A program made the translations under genes and the position numbers. The notes under the pieces are model-generated. The model was not told the origin of the DNA. It was given only the letters and a program-made list of their open reading frames with translations, and searched no databases. From Hyphomicrobiales bacterium (lineage in GTDB: Bacteria > Pseudomonadota > Alphaproteobacteria > Rhizobiales > Xanthobacteraceae), in the NCBI GenBank assembly GCA_017305535.1, contig JAFKKN010000012.1, positions 124,001 to 188,000 on the forward strand: 64,000 nt of DNA, written 5' to 3'. Below, piece by piece: positions 35,504 through 45,387 of this stretch. How positions within the stretch are numbered: the first letter of the stretch is position 1; each line of letters opens with the position of its first letter.

Positions 35504-36760
35504 CTAGAGCTTGTGGTCGCGCGCGAACCGCGCGGCCGTCTGGTCCGCGATCGCGGACAGCGCCACGGGATCGTCCGGAAAGCCCGCCGCGAGCCAGGCA
35601 TCTTCGGCCAGCGACAGCACATGACCAAGCGCTGGCCCTTCCGCGAACCCGCGCGCGATAAAATCCGCCGCCTTCAGCGGAAACACCGGAATCGGCCAAC
35701 GATTCGGCAACGCAATGAGGTGCTGCCAATAGGTCGGATCGGCACCAAGGCCGGCCCTGGCCCAGGCCAGCATCACACGATCGCGAAACCGCGCCTCGCC
35801 GAGACGATAGAGCCGCTTCTGCGCGGTCGCCTCGTCCATTCCGGCGAGCCGCCACCAGCGGTGCCCCATCGAATCCAGCATCTTGATGTCGCTGTTCGAC
35901 AGTCGCAGCCGCGCGCCCAATCGCCGCGCGTCCTCGGTGACCGCGACCGCCAACGCGCCAAGCCGCAGCATCGCATCGGACTTGAGACCACGCATCCGCT
36001 CGATCTCGATCATCGCGGCCAGCGTCGCCGGATAGGCGACACCGACAAGAATCGGCAGCAGCAGGCCGCCATCGCGCATCGCCACCACCGCATCGAGCGC
36101 GTTCTCGGCAACCAGCAGTTTGCGCATCTCCATGCCGATGCGTTCGGCGGAGAGTTGCGACAACCCCGCGCGTCCGCGAATGCAGGCGAGATAGCCGTCG
36201 CGGTCGAGCGTGCCGGCGCCATACGCGGCCGAAAAACGGAAGAAACGCAGGATGCGTAAGTAATCTTCGGCGATGCGCCGGTCCGGATCGCCGACGAAGC
36301 GCACACGCCGCTCCGTGAGATCGGCCAGACCGCCGACATGATCGTGGATCACGCCCGCCGCATCCACCGAAAGCCCGTTGATGGTGAAATCGCGGCGCTC
36401 CGCATCGCGCACCCAGTCACGACCGAACGCGACGGTTGCCTTGCGACCGAAGGTTTCCACATCCTCACGCAGCGTTGTCACTTCGAACGGCTGGCCATCG
36501 ACCACCAGCGTCACGGTGCCGTGCGCGATGCCGGTCGGCACGCTCTTGATTCTCGCTGCCGTCGCGCGCCGAACAACTTCGTCCGGCACGGCGGTGGTGG
36601 CGATATCGATGTCGCCCGGCGGCAAACGCAGCAGTGCGTTGCGCACCGCGCCGCCGACCACGCGCGCTTCCTCACCATCGGCATTGAGCAACGCCAGCAC
36701 ACGCGCGGCGGGCCCGGAGGTCAGCCATGGTGCGTCGTGAAGCGTTGCCGTCTCGGTCAT
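35504..36760 (-). CDS. cca: CCA tRNA nucleotidyltransferase / poly(A) polymerase family
   Basis: 418-residue class II nucleotidyltransferase, which adds or repairs the CCA end of tRNAs. Motifs: RVVGGAVRN and the metal-binding DIDIATT (near residue 50), the RRDFTINGLSVD block, and VGDPDRRIAEDYLRILRFFR. The C-terminal helical domain is complete. The ATG at 36760 overlaps the stop of the DUF6111 gene (ATGA), so it is the last of four coupled genes. Poly(A) polymerase function is an alternative for this family. Confidence 0.93.
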   Translation of the reverse strand: MTETATLHDAPWLTSGPAARVLALLNADGEEARVVGGAVRNALLRLPPGDIDIATTAVPDEVVRRATAARIKSVPTGIAHGTVTLVVDGQPFEVTTLREDVETFGRKATVAFGRDWVRDAERRDFTINGLSVDAAGVIHDHVGGLADLTERRVRFVGDPDRRIAEDYLRILRFFRFSAAYGAGTLDRDGYLACIRGRAGLSQLSAERIGMEMRKLLVAENALDAVVAMRDGGLLLPILVGVAYPATLAAMIEIERMRGLKSDAMLRLGALAVAVTEDARRLGARLRLSNSDIKMLDSMGHRWWRLAGMDEATAQKRLYRLGEARFRDRVMLAWARAGLGADPTYWQHLIALPNRWPIPVFPLKAADFIARGFAEGPALGHVLSLAEDAWLAAGFPDDPVALSAIADQTAARFARDHKL

Positions 36761-37020
36761 TTTTCGGTTCCGGGCACCAGCTTGCCGTTCTCCATATGCG
36801 CGGGAACGTAAGTCGAATTCGGCGGCGCGCCGGAGAAATGCGCCAGCAGAACGAGGCTGAGGATGGTGAGCAGGAACGCGCCGATCGCCAGCCGCACCAC
36901 GATACGCAGCGGCCACGAATTTTGGGCGAAGACACCCGACCGCGTCGCAAGCAAATAGGCCGCATAGATCGCAAACGGAATCAGGAAAATTCCGACTTCA
37001 GTCAGAACCGGACGGATCAT
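36757..37020 (-). CDS. DUF6111 family small membrane protein
   Basis: 87-residue protein with two hydrophobic segments (EVGIFLIPFAIYAAYLLAT and VRLAIGAFLLTILSLVLLAH) and a short polar tail. Function unknown. The start overlaps the stop of the NUDIX gene upstream (ATGA) and its own stop overlaps the start of cca, so translation is coupled on both sides. Confidence 0.82.
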   Translation of the reverse strand: MIRPVLTEVGIFLIPFAIYAAYLLATRSGVFAQNSWPLRIVVRLAIGAFLLTILSLVLLAHFSGAPPNSTYVPAHMENGKLVPGTEK

Positions 37021-37694
37021 GGCAAATAGATTCGCTCATACAATACCCGTAGAATACCCGCGGTCGCGCCCCAGATATAACGTTCTGCAAACGGCATCGC
37101 GTAAAACGAGCGCTCCGCTCCGCGAAATTCACGGCTGTGAATCTGATGGTTCTCCGGGTTCATCAAAAATGCCAGCGGCACCTCGAACGCGTCATCGACC
37201 TCACCTGCATTGATGTGCAGATCGAAGCCGGGTTTCACCCGCGCCAACGTCGGCAGAATGCGGAAGCCGAGCCCGGTCGCATAAAGATCGAGGTAGCCGA
37301 TCGGCTCAATGAAATTGCGTTCGAGTCCCACTTCCTCGTGCGCCTCGCGCAACGCAGCGTCGAGCGGCGAACGATCGGTCGGGTCGATCTTGCCGCCAGG
37401 AAACGAAATCTGTCCGGCATGGCTCGAAAGATGCGGCGAACGCTGGGTCAGCAGCACCGTCGGCTCGTCGCGTTCGACCACCGGAATCAGCACCGCCGCC
37501 GGGCGAACCGGATTCTCCTCGGCGATGATCTTCCACATCCGGTCGGTGCCCGCGTCGCCGCTGGTGGGAATGATGTTAGGATCGGTCAGTCCGGCCGGAA
37601 CATTGAAATTCAGTCGCTCATGCGCCCGATGGAAAAATTCATCGGAGCCGAGTCTGGTCACGGCCGGCTGCGCCGCCAGTATCGATTCAGTCAA
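37017..37694 (-). CDS. NUDIX hydrolase, CoA pyrophosphatase type
   Basis: 225-residue NUDIX protein. The box GGKIDPTDRSPLDAALREAH continues EEVGLE, complete at the active-site REAHEEVGL, and LLTQRSPHLSSHAGQISFPG upstream is the extra motif of CoA pyrophosphatases. It likely hydrolyses CoA or its derivatives. I take the TTG at 37694, which overlaps the TGA of the DUF1285 gene (TTGA); the only upstream in-frame starts lie deep inside that gene. Its stop overlaps the start of the DUF6111 gene. Confidence 0.85.
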   Translation of the reverse strand: MTESILAAQPAVTRLGSDEFFHRAHERLNFNVPAGLTDPNIIPTSGDAGTDRMWKIIAEENPVRPAAVLIPVVERDEPTVLLTQRSPHLSSHAGQISFPGGKIDPTDRSPLDAALREAHEEVGLERNFIEPIGYLDLYATGLGFRILPTLARVKPGFDLHINAGEVDDAFEVPLAFLMNPENHQIHSREFRGAERSFYAMPFAERYIWGATAGILRVLYERIYLP

Positions 37695-38314
37695 ATGGGC
37701 GCCCTCACCTCGTCCGCATCCGCCATTGTGAAGAACTCGCCGGCGGAGACAACCCCAAACATCGGGCGGCCATCCATCATCCGTTCCTCGCCAAGCTCGA
37801 CCAGGTCGTAATAAAGCGCCCGCGTCACCTTGGCCCAAAGATCGGCGCGCACGTGAAGATACGGTATCAGACCATCGTCGGGTGCACGCTCGAAACGCAA
37901 CCGATGCGCGTCGTCACAGATCACCCAATCGTCGACATTGGTGCGAAAACGCAACCGTTGTCCATCCTCGCCGGTCTCGACGCGCATCTCCACCGCGACG
38001 AACGGCGCGTCATCGACCTGAATGCCGACCTTCTCCACCGGGGTCACGAGAAAGTGCTTGCCGTTTTCGCGCTTCAGAATGGTGGAAAACAGCCGAACCA
38101 GCGCGGGGCGGCCGATCGGCGTTCCGAGATAGAACCAGGTGCCGTCGCGGGCGATGCGCATGTCGAGGTCCCCACAGAACGGCGGATTCCACAGATGCAC
38201 CGGCGGCAATCCCTTGGCCCCGGCATTGGCCGGCGTCGTCCCGGCGACGGCTGCGTTCGCGGCAGAGGTCAGCCCCTCGAGGCTACGGTTTGCGGTCTGC
38301 CCTTGCTTCGCCAT
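37691..38314 (-). CDS. DUF1285 family protein
   Basis: 207-residue cytosolic protein with the family block WNPPFCGDLDMRIARDGTWF and YLGTPIGRPALVRLFSTILK, then DDAPFVAVEM. The structure class is known from structural genomics but not the function. First of four overlapping genes and divergent from the MoxR gene, from which it is separated by 216 bases with no clear promoter or repeat. Confidence 0.87.
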   Translation of the reverse strand: MAKQGQTANRSLEGLTSAANAAVAGTTPANAGAKGLPPVHLWNPPFCGDLDMRIARDGTWFYLGTPIGRPALVRLFSTILKRENGKHFLVTPVEKVGIQVDDAPFVAVEMRVETGEDGQRLRFRTNVDDWVICDDAHRLRFERAPDDGLIPYLHVRADLWAKVTRALYYDLVELGEERMMDGRPMFGVVSAGEFFTMADADEVRAPI

Positions 38315-38530
38315 GGTTTACTCCGAGGTTGGTCTTATCCGCCGTGGCATACCGGACCATAAGCCACGGCTCGCCGGAACGTGATACGGCCGCCATTCTT
38401 GTCTCCCGATAATATGGGGATAGTTCGATTCAAGAAATACGTGGCGTGGCCTGACGTTTAGCATGGTATTGAATGGCATCGGGGCGATGGCCGCGACAAC
38501 CCGGAATCGCATTCCGGCAAGGAGAGACGA

Positions 38531-39535
38531 ATGGCTGGCGCAGACGGTGTCGAAAAGCTCGAAGACGTGATCGTGCGGTCGGCGGAACAACTCGCCGGCA
38601 ACATTCGCGCCGCGAAGACCGCGATCTCAAACGTGATCTTCGGCCAGGAGCGCGTCGTCGACAACACGCTCGTCACCATTCTTGCCGGCGGCCATGCGTT
38701 GCTGATCGGCGTTCCCGGCCTCGCCAAGACCAAGTTGGTGGAGACGCTGGGCATCACGCTCGGGTTGGACGCTAAACGCATCCAGTTCACGCCAGACCTG
38801 ATGCCATCCGACATCCTCGGCGCCGAAGTGCTCGACGAAAGCGGCGGCGGGCGACGCTCGTTCCGTTTCATCGCGGGTCCCGTGTTCGCGCAACTCTTGA
38901 TGGCGGACGAAATCAACCGCGCCAGCCCTCGCACGCAATCGGCGCTGTTGCAGGCGATGCAGGAGCAGCACATCACGGTCGCGGGCGCGCGCCACGACCT
39001 GCCGAAGCCGTTCCACGTGCTGGCGACGCAAAACCCGCTGGAGCAGGAAGGCACCTATCCGCTCCCCGAAGCCCAGCTCGACCGCTTCCTGATGGAGATC
39101 AACGTCGATTATCCGGATCGCGACGCCGAGCGGCGCATCCTGTTCGAAACCACCGGCGCGGAGGAAGCCGCCGCCAAGGCCGCGATGGGCGTCGACGACC
39201 TGATCGCCGCGCAACGGCTGGTGCGCCGATTGCCAGTCGGCGATTCCGTGGTCGAAGCGATCCTGTCTCTCGTCCGCTCGGCACGGCCCGGTCCGGACAG
39301 CGGCGACCTCGGCGCGCTGATCGCCTGGGGTCCCGGCCCGCGCGCCAGCCAGGCGTTGATGCTGGCGGTGCGCGCCCGCGCGCTGCTCGACGGTCGCCTC
39401 GCGCCCTCGATCGACGACGTGCTCGATCTCGCCGAGCCAGTGCTGAAACACCGCATGGCACTCACTTTCGCGGCGCGCGCCGAAGGCCGCACCATTTCCG
39501 ACGTGATCAGCCAATTGAAGGCGCGGATCGGCTGA
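38531..39535 (+). CDS. MoxR family AAA+ ATPase
   Basis: 334-residue AAA+ chaperone-like ATPase. Walker A is GVPGLAKTKL (near residue 62), Walker B LLMADEINRAS with the sensor region ATQNPLEQEGTYPLPEAQLD. MoxR proteins help fold or activate vWA-domain partners, which follow here. AAGGAGAG before the ATG. The stop overlaps the start of the DUF58 gene by one base (TGATG). Confidence 0.94.
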   Translation: MAGADGVEKLEDVIVRSAEQLAGNIRAAKTAISNVIFGQERVVDNTLVTILAGGHALLIGVPGLAKTKLVETLGITLGLDAKRIQFTPDLMPSDILGAEVLDESGGGRRSFRFIAGPVFAQLLMADEINRASPRTQSALLQAMQEQHITVAGARHDLPKPFHVLATQNPLEQEGTYPLPEAQLDRFLMEINVDYPDRDAERRILFETTGAEEAAAKAAMGVDDLIAAQRLVRRLPVGDSVVEAILSLVRSARPGPDSGDLGALIAWGPGPRASQALMLAVRARALLDGRLAPSIDDVLDLAEPVLKHRMALTFAARAEGRTISDVISQLKARIG

Positions 39536-40473
39536 TGGCGGCCGCCGCGCAGCAGGCTTCGGGAGAGACGGTCGCGATCCGGCGCGCGGACGGCGAAAGC
39601 CGCACGCTCGCAGCCTCGCTGCCGCGTCTGGTGCTGGAAGCGCGCCGCATCGCCGCCAACGTCATCCATGGCCTGCACGGGCGCCGCCGCGCCGGCGCCG
39701 GCGAGAATTTCTGGCAATATCGCCGCTTCGTCTCCGGCGAGCCGGCGCAAAATGTCGACTGGCGGCGCTCGGCACGCGACGATCTGCTTTACGTGCGCGA
39801 GCACGAATGGGAGGCTGCACACACCGTGTGGCTGTGGCCGGATCGCTCGGCGTCGATGGCCTTCGCCTCGAAAGGCGCGCGCGACAGCAAGCTCGAACGC
39901 GCGCTGATTGTCACCTTCGCGCTGGCCGAACTGCTGGTCGCCGGCGGTGAACGCGTCGGCGTGCCCGGCCTGATGAATCCGACCGCGAGCCGCAATGTCA
40001 TCGACAAGATGGCGCAGGCAATGCTGCACGACACGGCGACGCGCGACAGCCTGCCGCCGTCCTTCGTGCCGACGGCGCTGTCGGAAGTCGTGGTGCTATC
40101 GGACTTCTGGTCGCCGATCGGTGACATTAAAGCCATGCTCGCCGGCCTGTCCGCGTCGGGGGCGCGCGGCGCGCTGGTGCAGGTGGTCGATCCCGCTGAG
40201 GAGAGCTTTCCCTATTCGGGACGGATTGAATTCGTCGAGCCGGAAGGCGGCGGTGTGGTGACGGCGGGCCGTGCCGAAACCTGGGCGCGCGATTACGTTG
40301 CCCGCGTCGCCCTGCATCGCGATCAAATCCGCGCCGAGACGGCCAAGCTGGACTGGCTGTTCTCTACACACGTCACCGATCGCTCCGCCGCCGAACTGCT
40401 GCTCTACCTCCACGCCGGCATGATGGCGCACAAAGGCGGTGGCGCGACCGTGAAGGTGGGACGCAGCGCATGA
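39535..40473 (+). CDS. DUF58 (vWA-like) protein
   Basis: 312-residue protein with the DUF58 signature RRRAGAGENFWQYRRF and DWRRSARDDLLYVREHEWE. The metal-dependent adhesion site (DxSxS) of a vWA domain is visible as DRSAS near residue 102. Soluble, expected partner of the MoxR ATPase. Start overlaps the MoxR stop and its own stop overlaps the next start (ATGA): a translationally coupled operon. Confidence 0.92.
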   Translation: MAAAAQQASGETVAIRRADGESRTLAASLPRLVLEARRIAANVIHGLHGRRRAGAGENFWQYRRFVSGEPAQNVDWRRSARDDLLYVREHEWEAAHTVWLWPDRSASMAFASKGARDSKLERALIVTFALAELLVAGGERVGVPGLMNPTASRNVIDKMAQAMLHDTATRDSLPPSFVPTALSEVVVLSDFWSPIGDIKAMLAGLSASGARGALVQVVDPAEESFPYSGRIEFVEPEGGGVVTAGRAETWARDYVARVALHRDQIRAETAKLDWLFSTHVTDRSAAELLLYLHAGMMAHKGGGATVKVGRSA

Positions 40474-43286
40474 TGGGACTGCCGCTCGCCTTCGCTCAAC
40501 CGCTGCTGCTCACAGGGCTGCTGGCGCTGCCGGTGCTGTGGTGGCTGTTGCGCGTCATGCCGCCGCGCCCGAAGCGCATCGATTTTCCGCCGACCCGCCT
40601 GCTGCTCGAGATCGCTCCCAAGGAAGAAACGCCGTCGCGCACGCCGTGGTGGCTGACCGCGCTGCGCCTGCTCGCCGCCGCGCTGGTGATCTTCGCGGCC
40701 GCCGGCCCGACATGGAATCCGCAAACCGGCGCCACGAAAAGCAGCGGGCCGCTGGTGATCCTGCTAGATGACGGCTGGAGCGCGGCGTCGAGCTGGGACA
40801 CACGGATCAAGGCCGCTGACGAACTGATCGCGCGGGCCGACAACGACCGGCGCGGCGTCGCGCTGATCCCGCTGTCGGAGCCAGCGCGTGACATTACGCT
40901 GATGCCGGCCGGCACCGCGCGGGTAGCGCTGCGGCAACTGTCGCCGAAACCCTATTCCATCGCGCGCGCGGATACGCTGCCGATCATCGCGCGCTTCCTG
41001 AAGACGACCGGCGATTGCGATATCGTCTGGCTGTCGGATGGCATCGACACCGGGCGCGGCGCGGAATTCGTCGAAGGGCTCGGCAAGATCGTCGAAAGCC
41101 GCACGCTGACTATCTTCAATGGCGGCGCGCCGCCGGCCCATGCGCTCGCCGCCGCAGAGAACGCCGCCGCCAAGATGACGGTGAAGGTGTTGCGCGCGTC
41201 ATCCGGCGGCATCGACGCAGGCATTGTTCGCGCGCTCGACCAGAAGAATTCTCCGATCGGCGAAGCGCCGTTCAAGTTCGGCGCGGCCGACACCGAAACC
41301 GAAGCATCGTTCGATCTGCCGGTCGAACTGCGCAACGACATCGCGCGGCTCGAAGTCGCGGGCGAACGCTCGGCCGGCGCGGTGCAATTGCTCGACAAGC
41401 GCTGGCGGCGACGCGCCGTCGGCCTTGTCAGCGGCGCATCCACCGACACCGCGCAGCCGTTGCTGGCTTCGACGTTCTATCTGACCCGCGCGCTGGCGCC
41501 CTTCGCCGATGTTCGCGCTGCCGGTGGCATGGCTCCCGCGCAGGCGGTCGCACAATTCCTCGACCAGAAATTGCCGCTGATCGTGCTCGCCGATGTCGGC
41601 GCGCTGCCACCCGACCTGCGCGAACGGCTCGATAAATGGATCGAGCAAGGCGGCGTGCTGGTGCGCTTCGCCGGGCCGCGACTGGCGCAGGCGGATGACG
41701 ATCTGGTGCCGGTGAAATTGCGTCGTGGCGACCGCAGCCTTGGCGGCAGCCTGACATGGGAGAAGCCGCAGCACCTCGCCGCCTTCGCCTCGGATGGGCC
41801 ATTCGCGGGCCTTGCCGTACCGGCCGACGTCACCGTGACGCGGCAAGTGCTGGCCGAGCCCGACGGAAAATTGGCGACGCGAAGCTGGGCCTCACTGGTC
41901 GACGGCACGCCGCTGGTGACCGGCGAACGGCGCGGCAAAGGTATCGTCACGCTGTTCCATGTCAGCGCCGACATGCGCTGGTCGGACCTTCCGATGTCCG
42001 GCACCTTCGTCGAGATGTTGCGACGGCTGGTCGATCTGTCCGGCTACACGTCGACGCCGGGTGCAGGGCCTGCGGCCGAAGCCAAGGTGGAAACGGTTGC
42101 TCCGCTACGCATCCTCGACGGCTTCGGCGCGTTCGGCCCGCCACCCTCCACTGCCAAGCCGCTCGCCGCGACCTATCGCGATCGCGCGACGCTCGATCAT
42201 CCGCCCGGCTTCTACGGCCCGGCCGACGGACCGCTTGCCGTGAATACTCTGGCTGCCACCGACCACCTCGCCGCGCTCGATCTCTCAGGTCTCAACGCGC
42301 GACACGCAACCTACACCAACACCGAGCCCAGCGACCTCCGCGGCCTGTTGCTGTCGGCGGCGCTGGCGCTGTTCCTGATCGACGCGATCATCGTCGCCCT
42401 GCTCGGCGGCGGCCTTGCGGCGTTGCTACGGCGTCGCGCGGCAGTGGCGACGGCATTGCTACTCACTTTCGCGCTGAGTTCAGCGACGATCATTCCGACG
42501 CCGGCGCGCGCGCAAAACAGCGCCGACGACTTCGCGGTGAAAGCGGTGTCGCAGACCCGCCTTGCCTATGTCGTCACCGGCAATCCCGACGTCGACGACA
42601 TCGTCAAATCCGGCATGCAGGCGCTCACGCTGTTTCTGTCGCAACGCACCGCTTTGGAAGCGGGCGACCCTGTCGGCGTCGATCCGGCGCGCGACGAACT
42701 GGCGTTCTTTCCCCTGATCTACTGGGCCATCGTGCCCGGTGCGCCAAAACCGTCACAGGAAGCGCTCAACCGCATCGACGCCTACATGAAACAAGGCGGC
42801 ACGGTGCTGTTCGATACCCGCGATGCCATCGAGGCGCCGAGCGGTCCCGGTGGAGAATCGCAGACACCGGGCATGGTGACCTTGCGCGGCATCCTGTCGT
42901 CGCTCGACGTGCCTGAACTCGAACCGATTCCACCGGAGCACGTGCTGACCAAGACGTTCTATCTGCTGCACGACTTCCCCGGCCGTTTCAATTCCGGCCA
43001 GACCTGGGTGGAAGCCCTGCCGCGGGAAGAGAGCGACGATGCGGCCTCGCGCCCGGCACGCGGCGGCGACGGCGTCTCACCGATCATCATCACCTCGAAC
43101 GATCTCGCCGGCGCATGGGCGCTGCGGCCCGATGGCCGTCCGATGCTGCCGCTGACGCCGGGCGAGCCCCGCCAGCGGGAATTCGCCTTCCGCGCCGGCG
43201 TCAATGTCGTGATGTATACGCTCACCGGCAACTACAAGGCCGATCAGGTGCACGCGCCGGCGCTGATCGAACGGCTGGGGCAGTAG
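40470..43286 (+). CDS. BatA-like / DUF4159 membrane protein
   Basis: 938-residue inner-membrane protein. Residues 10-30 and 58-80 are hydrophobic with the BatA-type region between; then a vWA-like domain in which the MIDAS motif is degenerate (DDGWSAA, near residue 100, lacks DxSxS). Two hydrophobic segments lie near 620-670, and the C-terminal 210 residues (LAYVVTGNPDVDDIVKSGMQ and DELAFFPLIYWAIVPG) are a DUF4159 domain. Third gene of the MoxR operon. Role inferred: part of an envelope-stress or cell-wall complex, by analogy with Bat/MoxR systems. Confidence 0.87.
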   Translation: MMGLPLAFAQPLLLTGLLALPVLWWLLRVMPPRPKRIDFPPTRLLLEIAPKEETPSRTPWWLTALRLLAAALVIFAAAGPTWNPQTGATKSSGPLVILLDDGWSAASSWDTRIKAADELIARADNDRRGVALIPLSEPARDITLMPAGTARVALRQLSPKPYSIARADTLPIIARFLKTTGDCDIVWLSDGIDTGRGAEFVEGLGKIVESRTLTIFNGGAPPAHALAAAENAAAKMTVKVLRASSGGIDAGIVRALDQKNSPIGEAPFKFGAADTETEASFDLPVELRNDIARLEVAGERSAGAVQLLDKRWRRRAVGLVSGASTDTAQPLLASTFYLTRALAPFADVRAAGGMAPAQAVAQFLDQKLPLIVLADVGALPPDLRERLDKWIEQGGVLVRFAGPRLAQADDDLVPVKLRRGDRSLGGSLTWEKPQHLAAFASDGPFAGLAVPADVTVTRQVLAEPDGKLATRSWASLVDGTPLVTGERRGKGIVTLFHVSADMRWSDLPMSGTFVEMLRRLVDLSGYTSTPGAGPAAEAKVETVAPLRILDGFGAFGPPPSTAKPLAATYRDRATLDHPPGFYGPADGPLAVNTLAATDHLAALDLSGLNARHATYTNTEPSDLRGLLLSAALALFLIDAIIVALLGGGLAALLRRRAAVATALLLTFALSSATIIPTPARAQNSADDFAVKAVSQTRLAYVVTGNPDVDDIVKSGMQALTLFLSQRTALEAGDPVGVDPARDELAFFPLIYWAIVPGAPKPSQEALNRIDAYMKQGGTVLFDTRDAIEAPSGPGGESQTPGMVTLRGILSSLDVPELEPIPPEHVLTKTFYLLHDFPGRFNSGQTWVEALPREESDDAASRPARGGDGVSPIIITSNDLAGAWALRPDGRPMLPLTPGEPRQREFAFRAGVNVVMYTLTGNYKADQVHAPALIERLGQ

Positions 43287-43290
43287 CGTC

Positions 43291-45354
43291 ATGCAATACG
43301 GCATCGCATTCACCCCCCTCGTTCCGGCGCTCGTGCTGTGGATCGGGCTTGCCGCCATCATCGTCATCGCGGCGGTGCTGTTGTTTGGCCGCACGCGCGG
43401 CGCGTTGATCCGCGTCGGCGCGCTGGCGCTGATTCTCCTGGCGCTGGCCAATCCGTCGTTCACCAGCGAGGAGCGCGAGCCGCTGTCGTCGGTCGCGGCC
43501 GTGGTGGTCGACAAAAGCCCGAGCCAGGATTTCGGCACGCGCGCGAAGGAGACCGAAGAGGCACGGCAGGCGCTGGTCGATCGCCTCAAGCAGATCAAGG
43601 GTCTTGAGGTTCGCGTCGTCGAAGCCGGGCAAGCCGACGGCGAAACCGACGGCACCAAACTGTTCGGCGCGCTGTCCACCACGCTCTCCGATGTCCCGAC
43701 CGACCGCGTCGCCGGCGCTTTCCTGATCACCGACGGCCGCGTCCACGACATTCCGACTGACGCGGCGGCGCTCGGCTTCAAGGCGCCGGTCCACGCACTG
43801 ATCACCGGACGCAGCGACGAGCGCGACCGCCGCATCGCCATCAGTGCCGCGCCACGCTTCGGCATCGTCGGGCAAAAGCAGACCATCACCTATCGTCTCG
43901 AGGACCACGGCGTCACCGGCCAGCAGGCCCGCGTCGTGGTGCGTCGCGACGGCGAAGTGCTCAACGAGCGCACGGTCGGCAGCGGCCAGACCGTCAATGT
44001 CAGCGTCGATATCAAGCACGCCGGGCCGAACATCGTCGAAATCGAAGCCTCGCCACTCGAGAACGAACTGACGCTGGTGAACAACCGCGCCGTCGTCGTG
44101 ATCGACGGCGTCCGCGACAAGCTGCGTGTGCTGCTGGTGTCCGGTGAACCGCATTCCGGCGAACGCACCTGGCGCAACCTGCTCAAGTCCGATGCCAGCG
44201 TCGATCTGGTGCATTTCACCATCCTGCGGCCGCCGGAAAAGCAGGACGGTACGCCGATCAACGAACTGTCGCTGATCGCGTTTCCGACGCGCGAACTGTT
44301 CCAGCAGAAGATCAACGAATTCCAGTTGATCATCTTCGATCGTTACGCACGTCAGGGTGTGCTGCCGACCGCTTACTTCGATAACATCGCGCGCTATGTC
44401 CGCGCCGGCGGCGCGATGCTGGTGTCGGCGGGGCCGGATTACGCCTCTGTGACAAGCATCTGGCGCACGCCGCTCGACTCGGTGCTGCCAGCCGAGCCGG
44501 TCGGCGTGACCGAAAAACCCTATCTCGCGCACTTAAGCGAAATCGGTAAGCGCCATCCGGTCACGCGCGGCCTCGAAGGCTCCGCCTCTGAGCCGCCGCA
44601 CTGGAGCCGCTTCTTCCGCACCGTCAACACCCGCAACGCCGATTCACCCCCGCTGATGACTGGCGCCGACGGCCAGCCGCTGCTGCTGCTGTCGCGCTAT
44701 GGCGAAGGCCGCGTGGCGCTGCTGCTCTCTGATCACATCTGGCTGTGGGCGCGCGGCTACGAGGGTGGCGGCCCGCATCTCGATCTGCTGCGGCGGATGT
44801 CGCACTGGCTGATGAAGGAGCCCGAACTCGACGAGGAGGCGCTGCGGCTTCAGGTGCGCGGCAAGGAATTGACGGTGCAGCGGCAGACCATGGCCGACAC
44901 CGTCGCGCCGGTCACCGTCACCGCGCCGTCCGGCGCGAAACGCGAACTGACATTGAACGCCGGCGAACCGGGCCTGTGGAGCGCCAGCATCGAGGCCAAC
45001 GAACTCGGCCTGTGGCAGGCGACCGACGGCAAATTGAATGCGTTGGTCAATGTCGGGCCGGCGAATCCGAAGGAATTCTCGGAGGTCACCTCGACGCCGG
45101 ATACATTGAAGCCGCTGTCACAGGCGACCGGCGGCGACGCCCGCCGCATCGCCGAGAGCGGCAGCGTCACGCTGCCGCGCATCGTGCCAGTGCGCACCTC
45201 CAGCGTCTATCGCGGCGACGGCTGGCTCGGCGTGCACATGCGCGACGCCAGCGTGGTGCGCGGCGTCGGCGTGCTGCCGATGTTCGCAGGCGTCATCGGC
45301 CTGTTGCTGCTGCTCGGCGCCTTCGCCGCGACCTGGCTGCGCGAGGGGCGCTGA
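43291..45354 (+). CDS. vWA / GATase-like membrane protein of the MoxR operon
   Basis: 687-residue protein with two N-terminal membrane segments (about 8-32 and 38-55) and one at the C-terminus (MFAGVIGLLLLLGAFAATWL). After the second segment an intact MIDAS motif, DKSPS near residue 75, marks a vWA domain. The middle contains a glutamine-amidotransferase-like part (LLVSGEPHSGERTWRNLL and RYGEGRVALLLSDHIWLWAR) without an obvious catalytic cysteine. Begins 4 bases after the preceding stop. Most of the protein is predicted periplasmic. Function unknown. Confidence 0.85.
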   Translation: MQYGIAFTPLVPALVLWIGLAAIIVIAAVLLFGRTRGALIRVGALALILLALANPSFTSEEREPLSSVAAVVVDKSPSQDFGTRAKETEEARQALVDRLKQIKGLEVRVVEAGQADGETDGTKLFGALSTTLSDVPTDRVAGAFLITDGRVHDIPTDAAALGFKAPVHALITGRSDERDRRIAISAAPRFGIVGQKQTITYRLEDHGVTGQQARVVVRRDGEVLNERTVGSGQTVNVSVDIKHAGPNIVEIEASPLENELTLVNNRAVVVIDGVRDKLRVLLVSGEPHSGERTWRNLLKSDASVDLVHFTILRPPEKQDGTPINELSLIAFPTRELFQQKINEFQLIIFDRYARQGVLPTAYFDNIARYVRAGGAMLVSAGPDYASVTSIWRTPLDSVLPAEPVGVTEKPYLAHLSEIGKRHPVTRGLEGSASEPPHWSRFFRTVNTRNADSPPLMTGADGQPLLLLSRYGEGRVALLLSDHIWLWARGYEGGGPHLDLLRRMSHWLMKEPELDEEALRLQVRGKELTVQRQTMADTVAPVTVTAPSGAKRELTLNAGEPGLWSASIEANELGLWQATDGKLNALVNVGPANPKEFSEVTSTPDTLKPLSQATGGDARRIAESGSVTLPRIVPVRTSSVYRGDGWLGVHMRDASVVRGVGVLPMFAGVIGLLLLLGAFAATWLREGR

Positions 45355-45387
45355 GTCGGGCGTCGCAAAACATATCCCCACCCACCA

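Noticed and set aside
38318-38590. 90-codon minus-strand frame over the MoxR start
   Set aside because: It overlaps the start and ribosome site of a certain gene and has no protein features.
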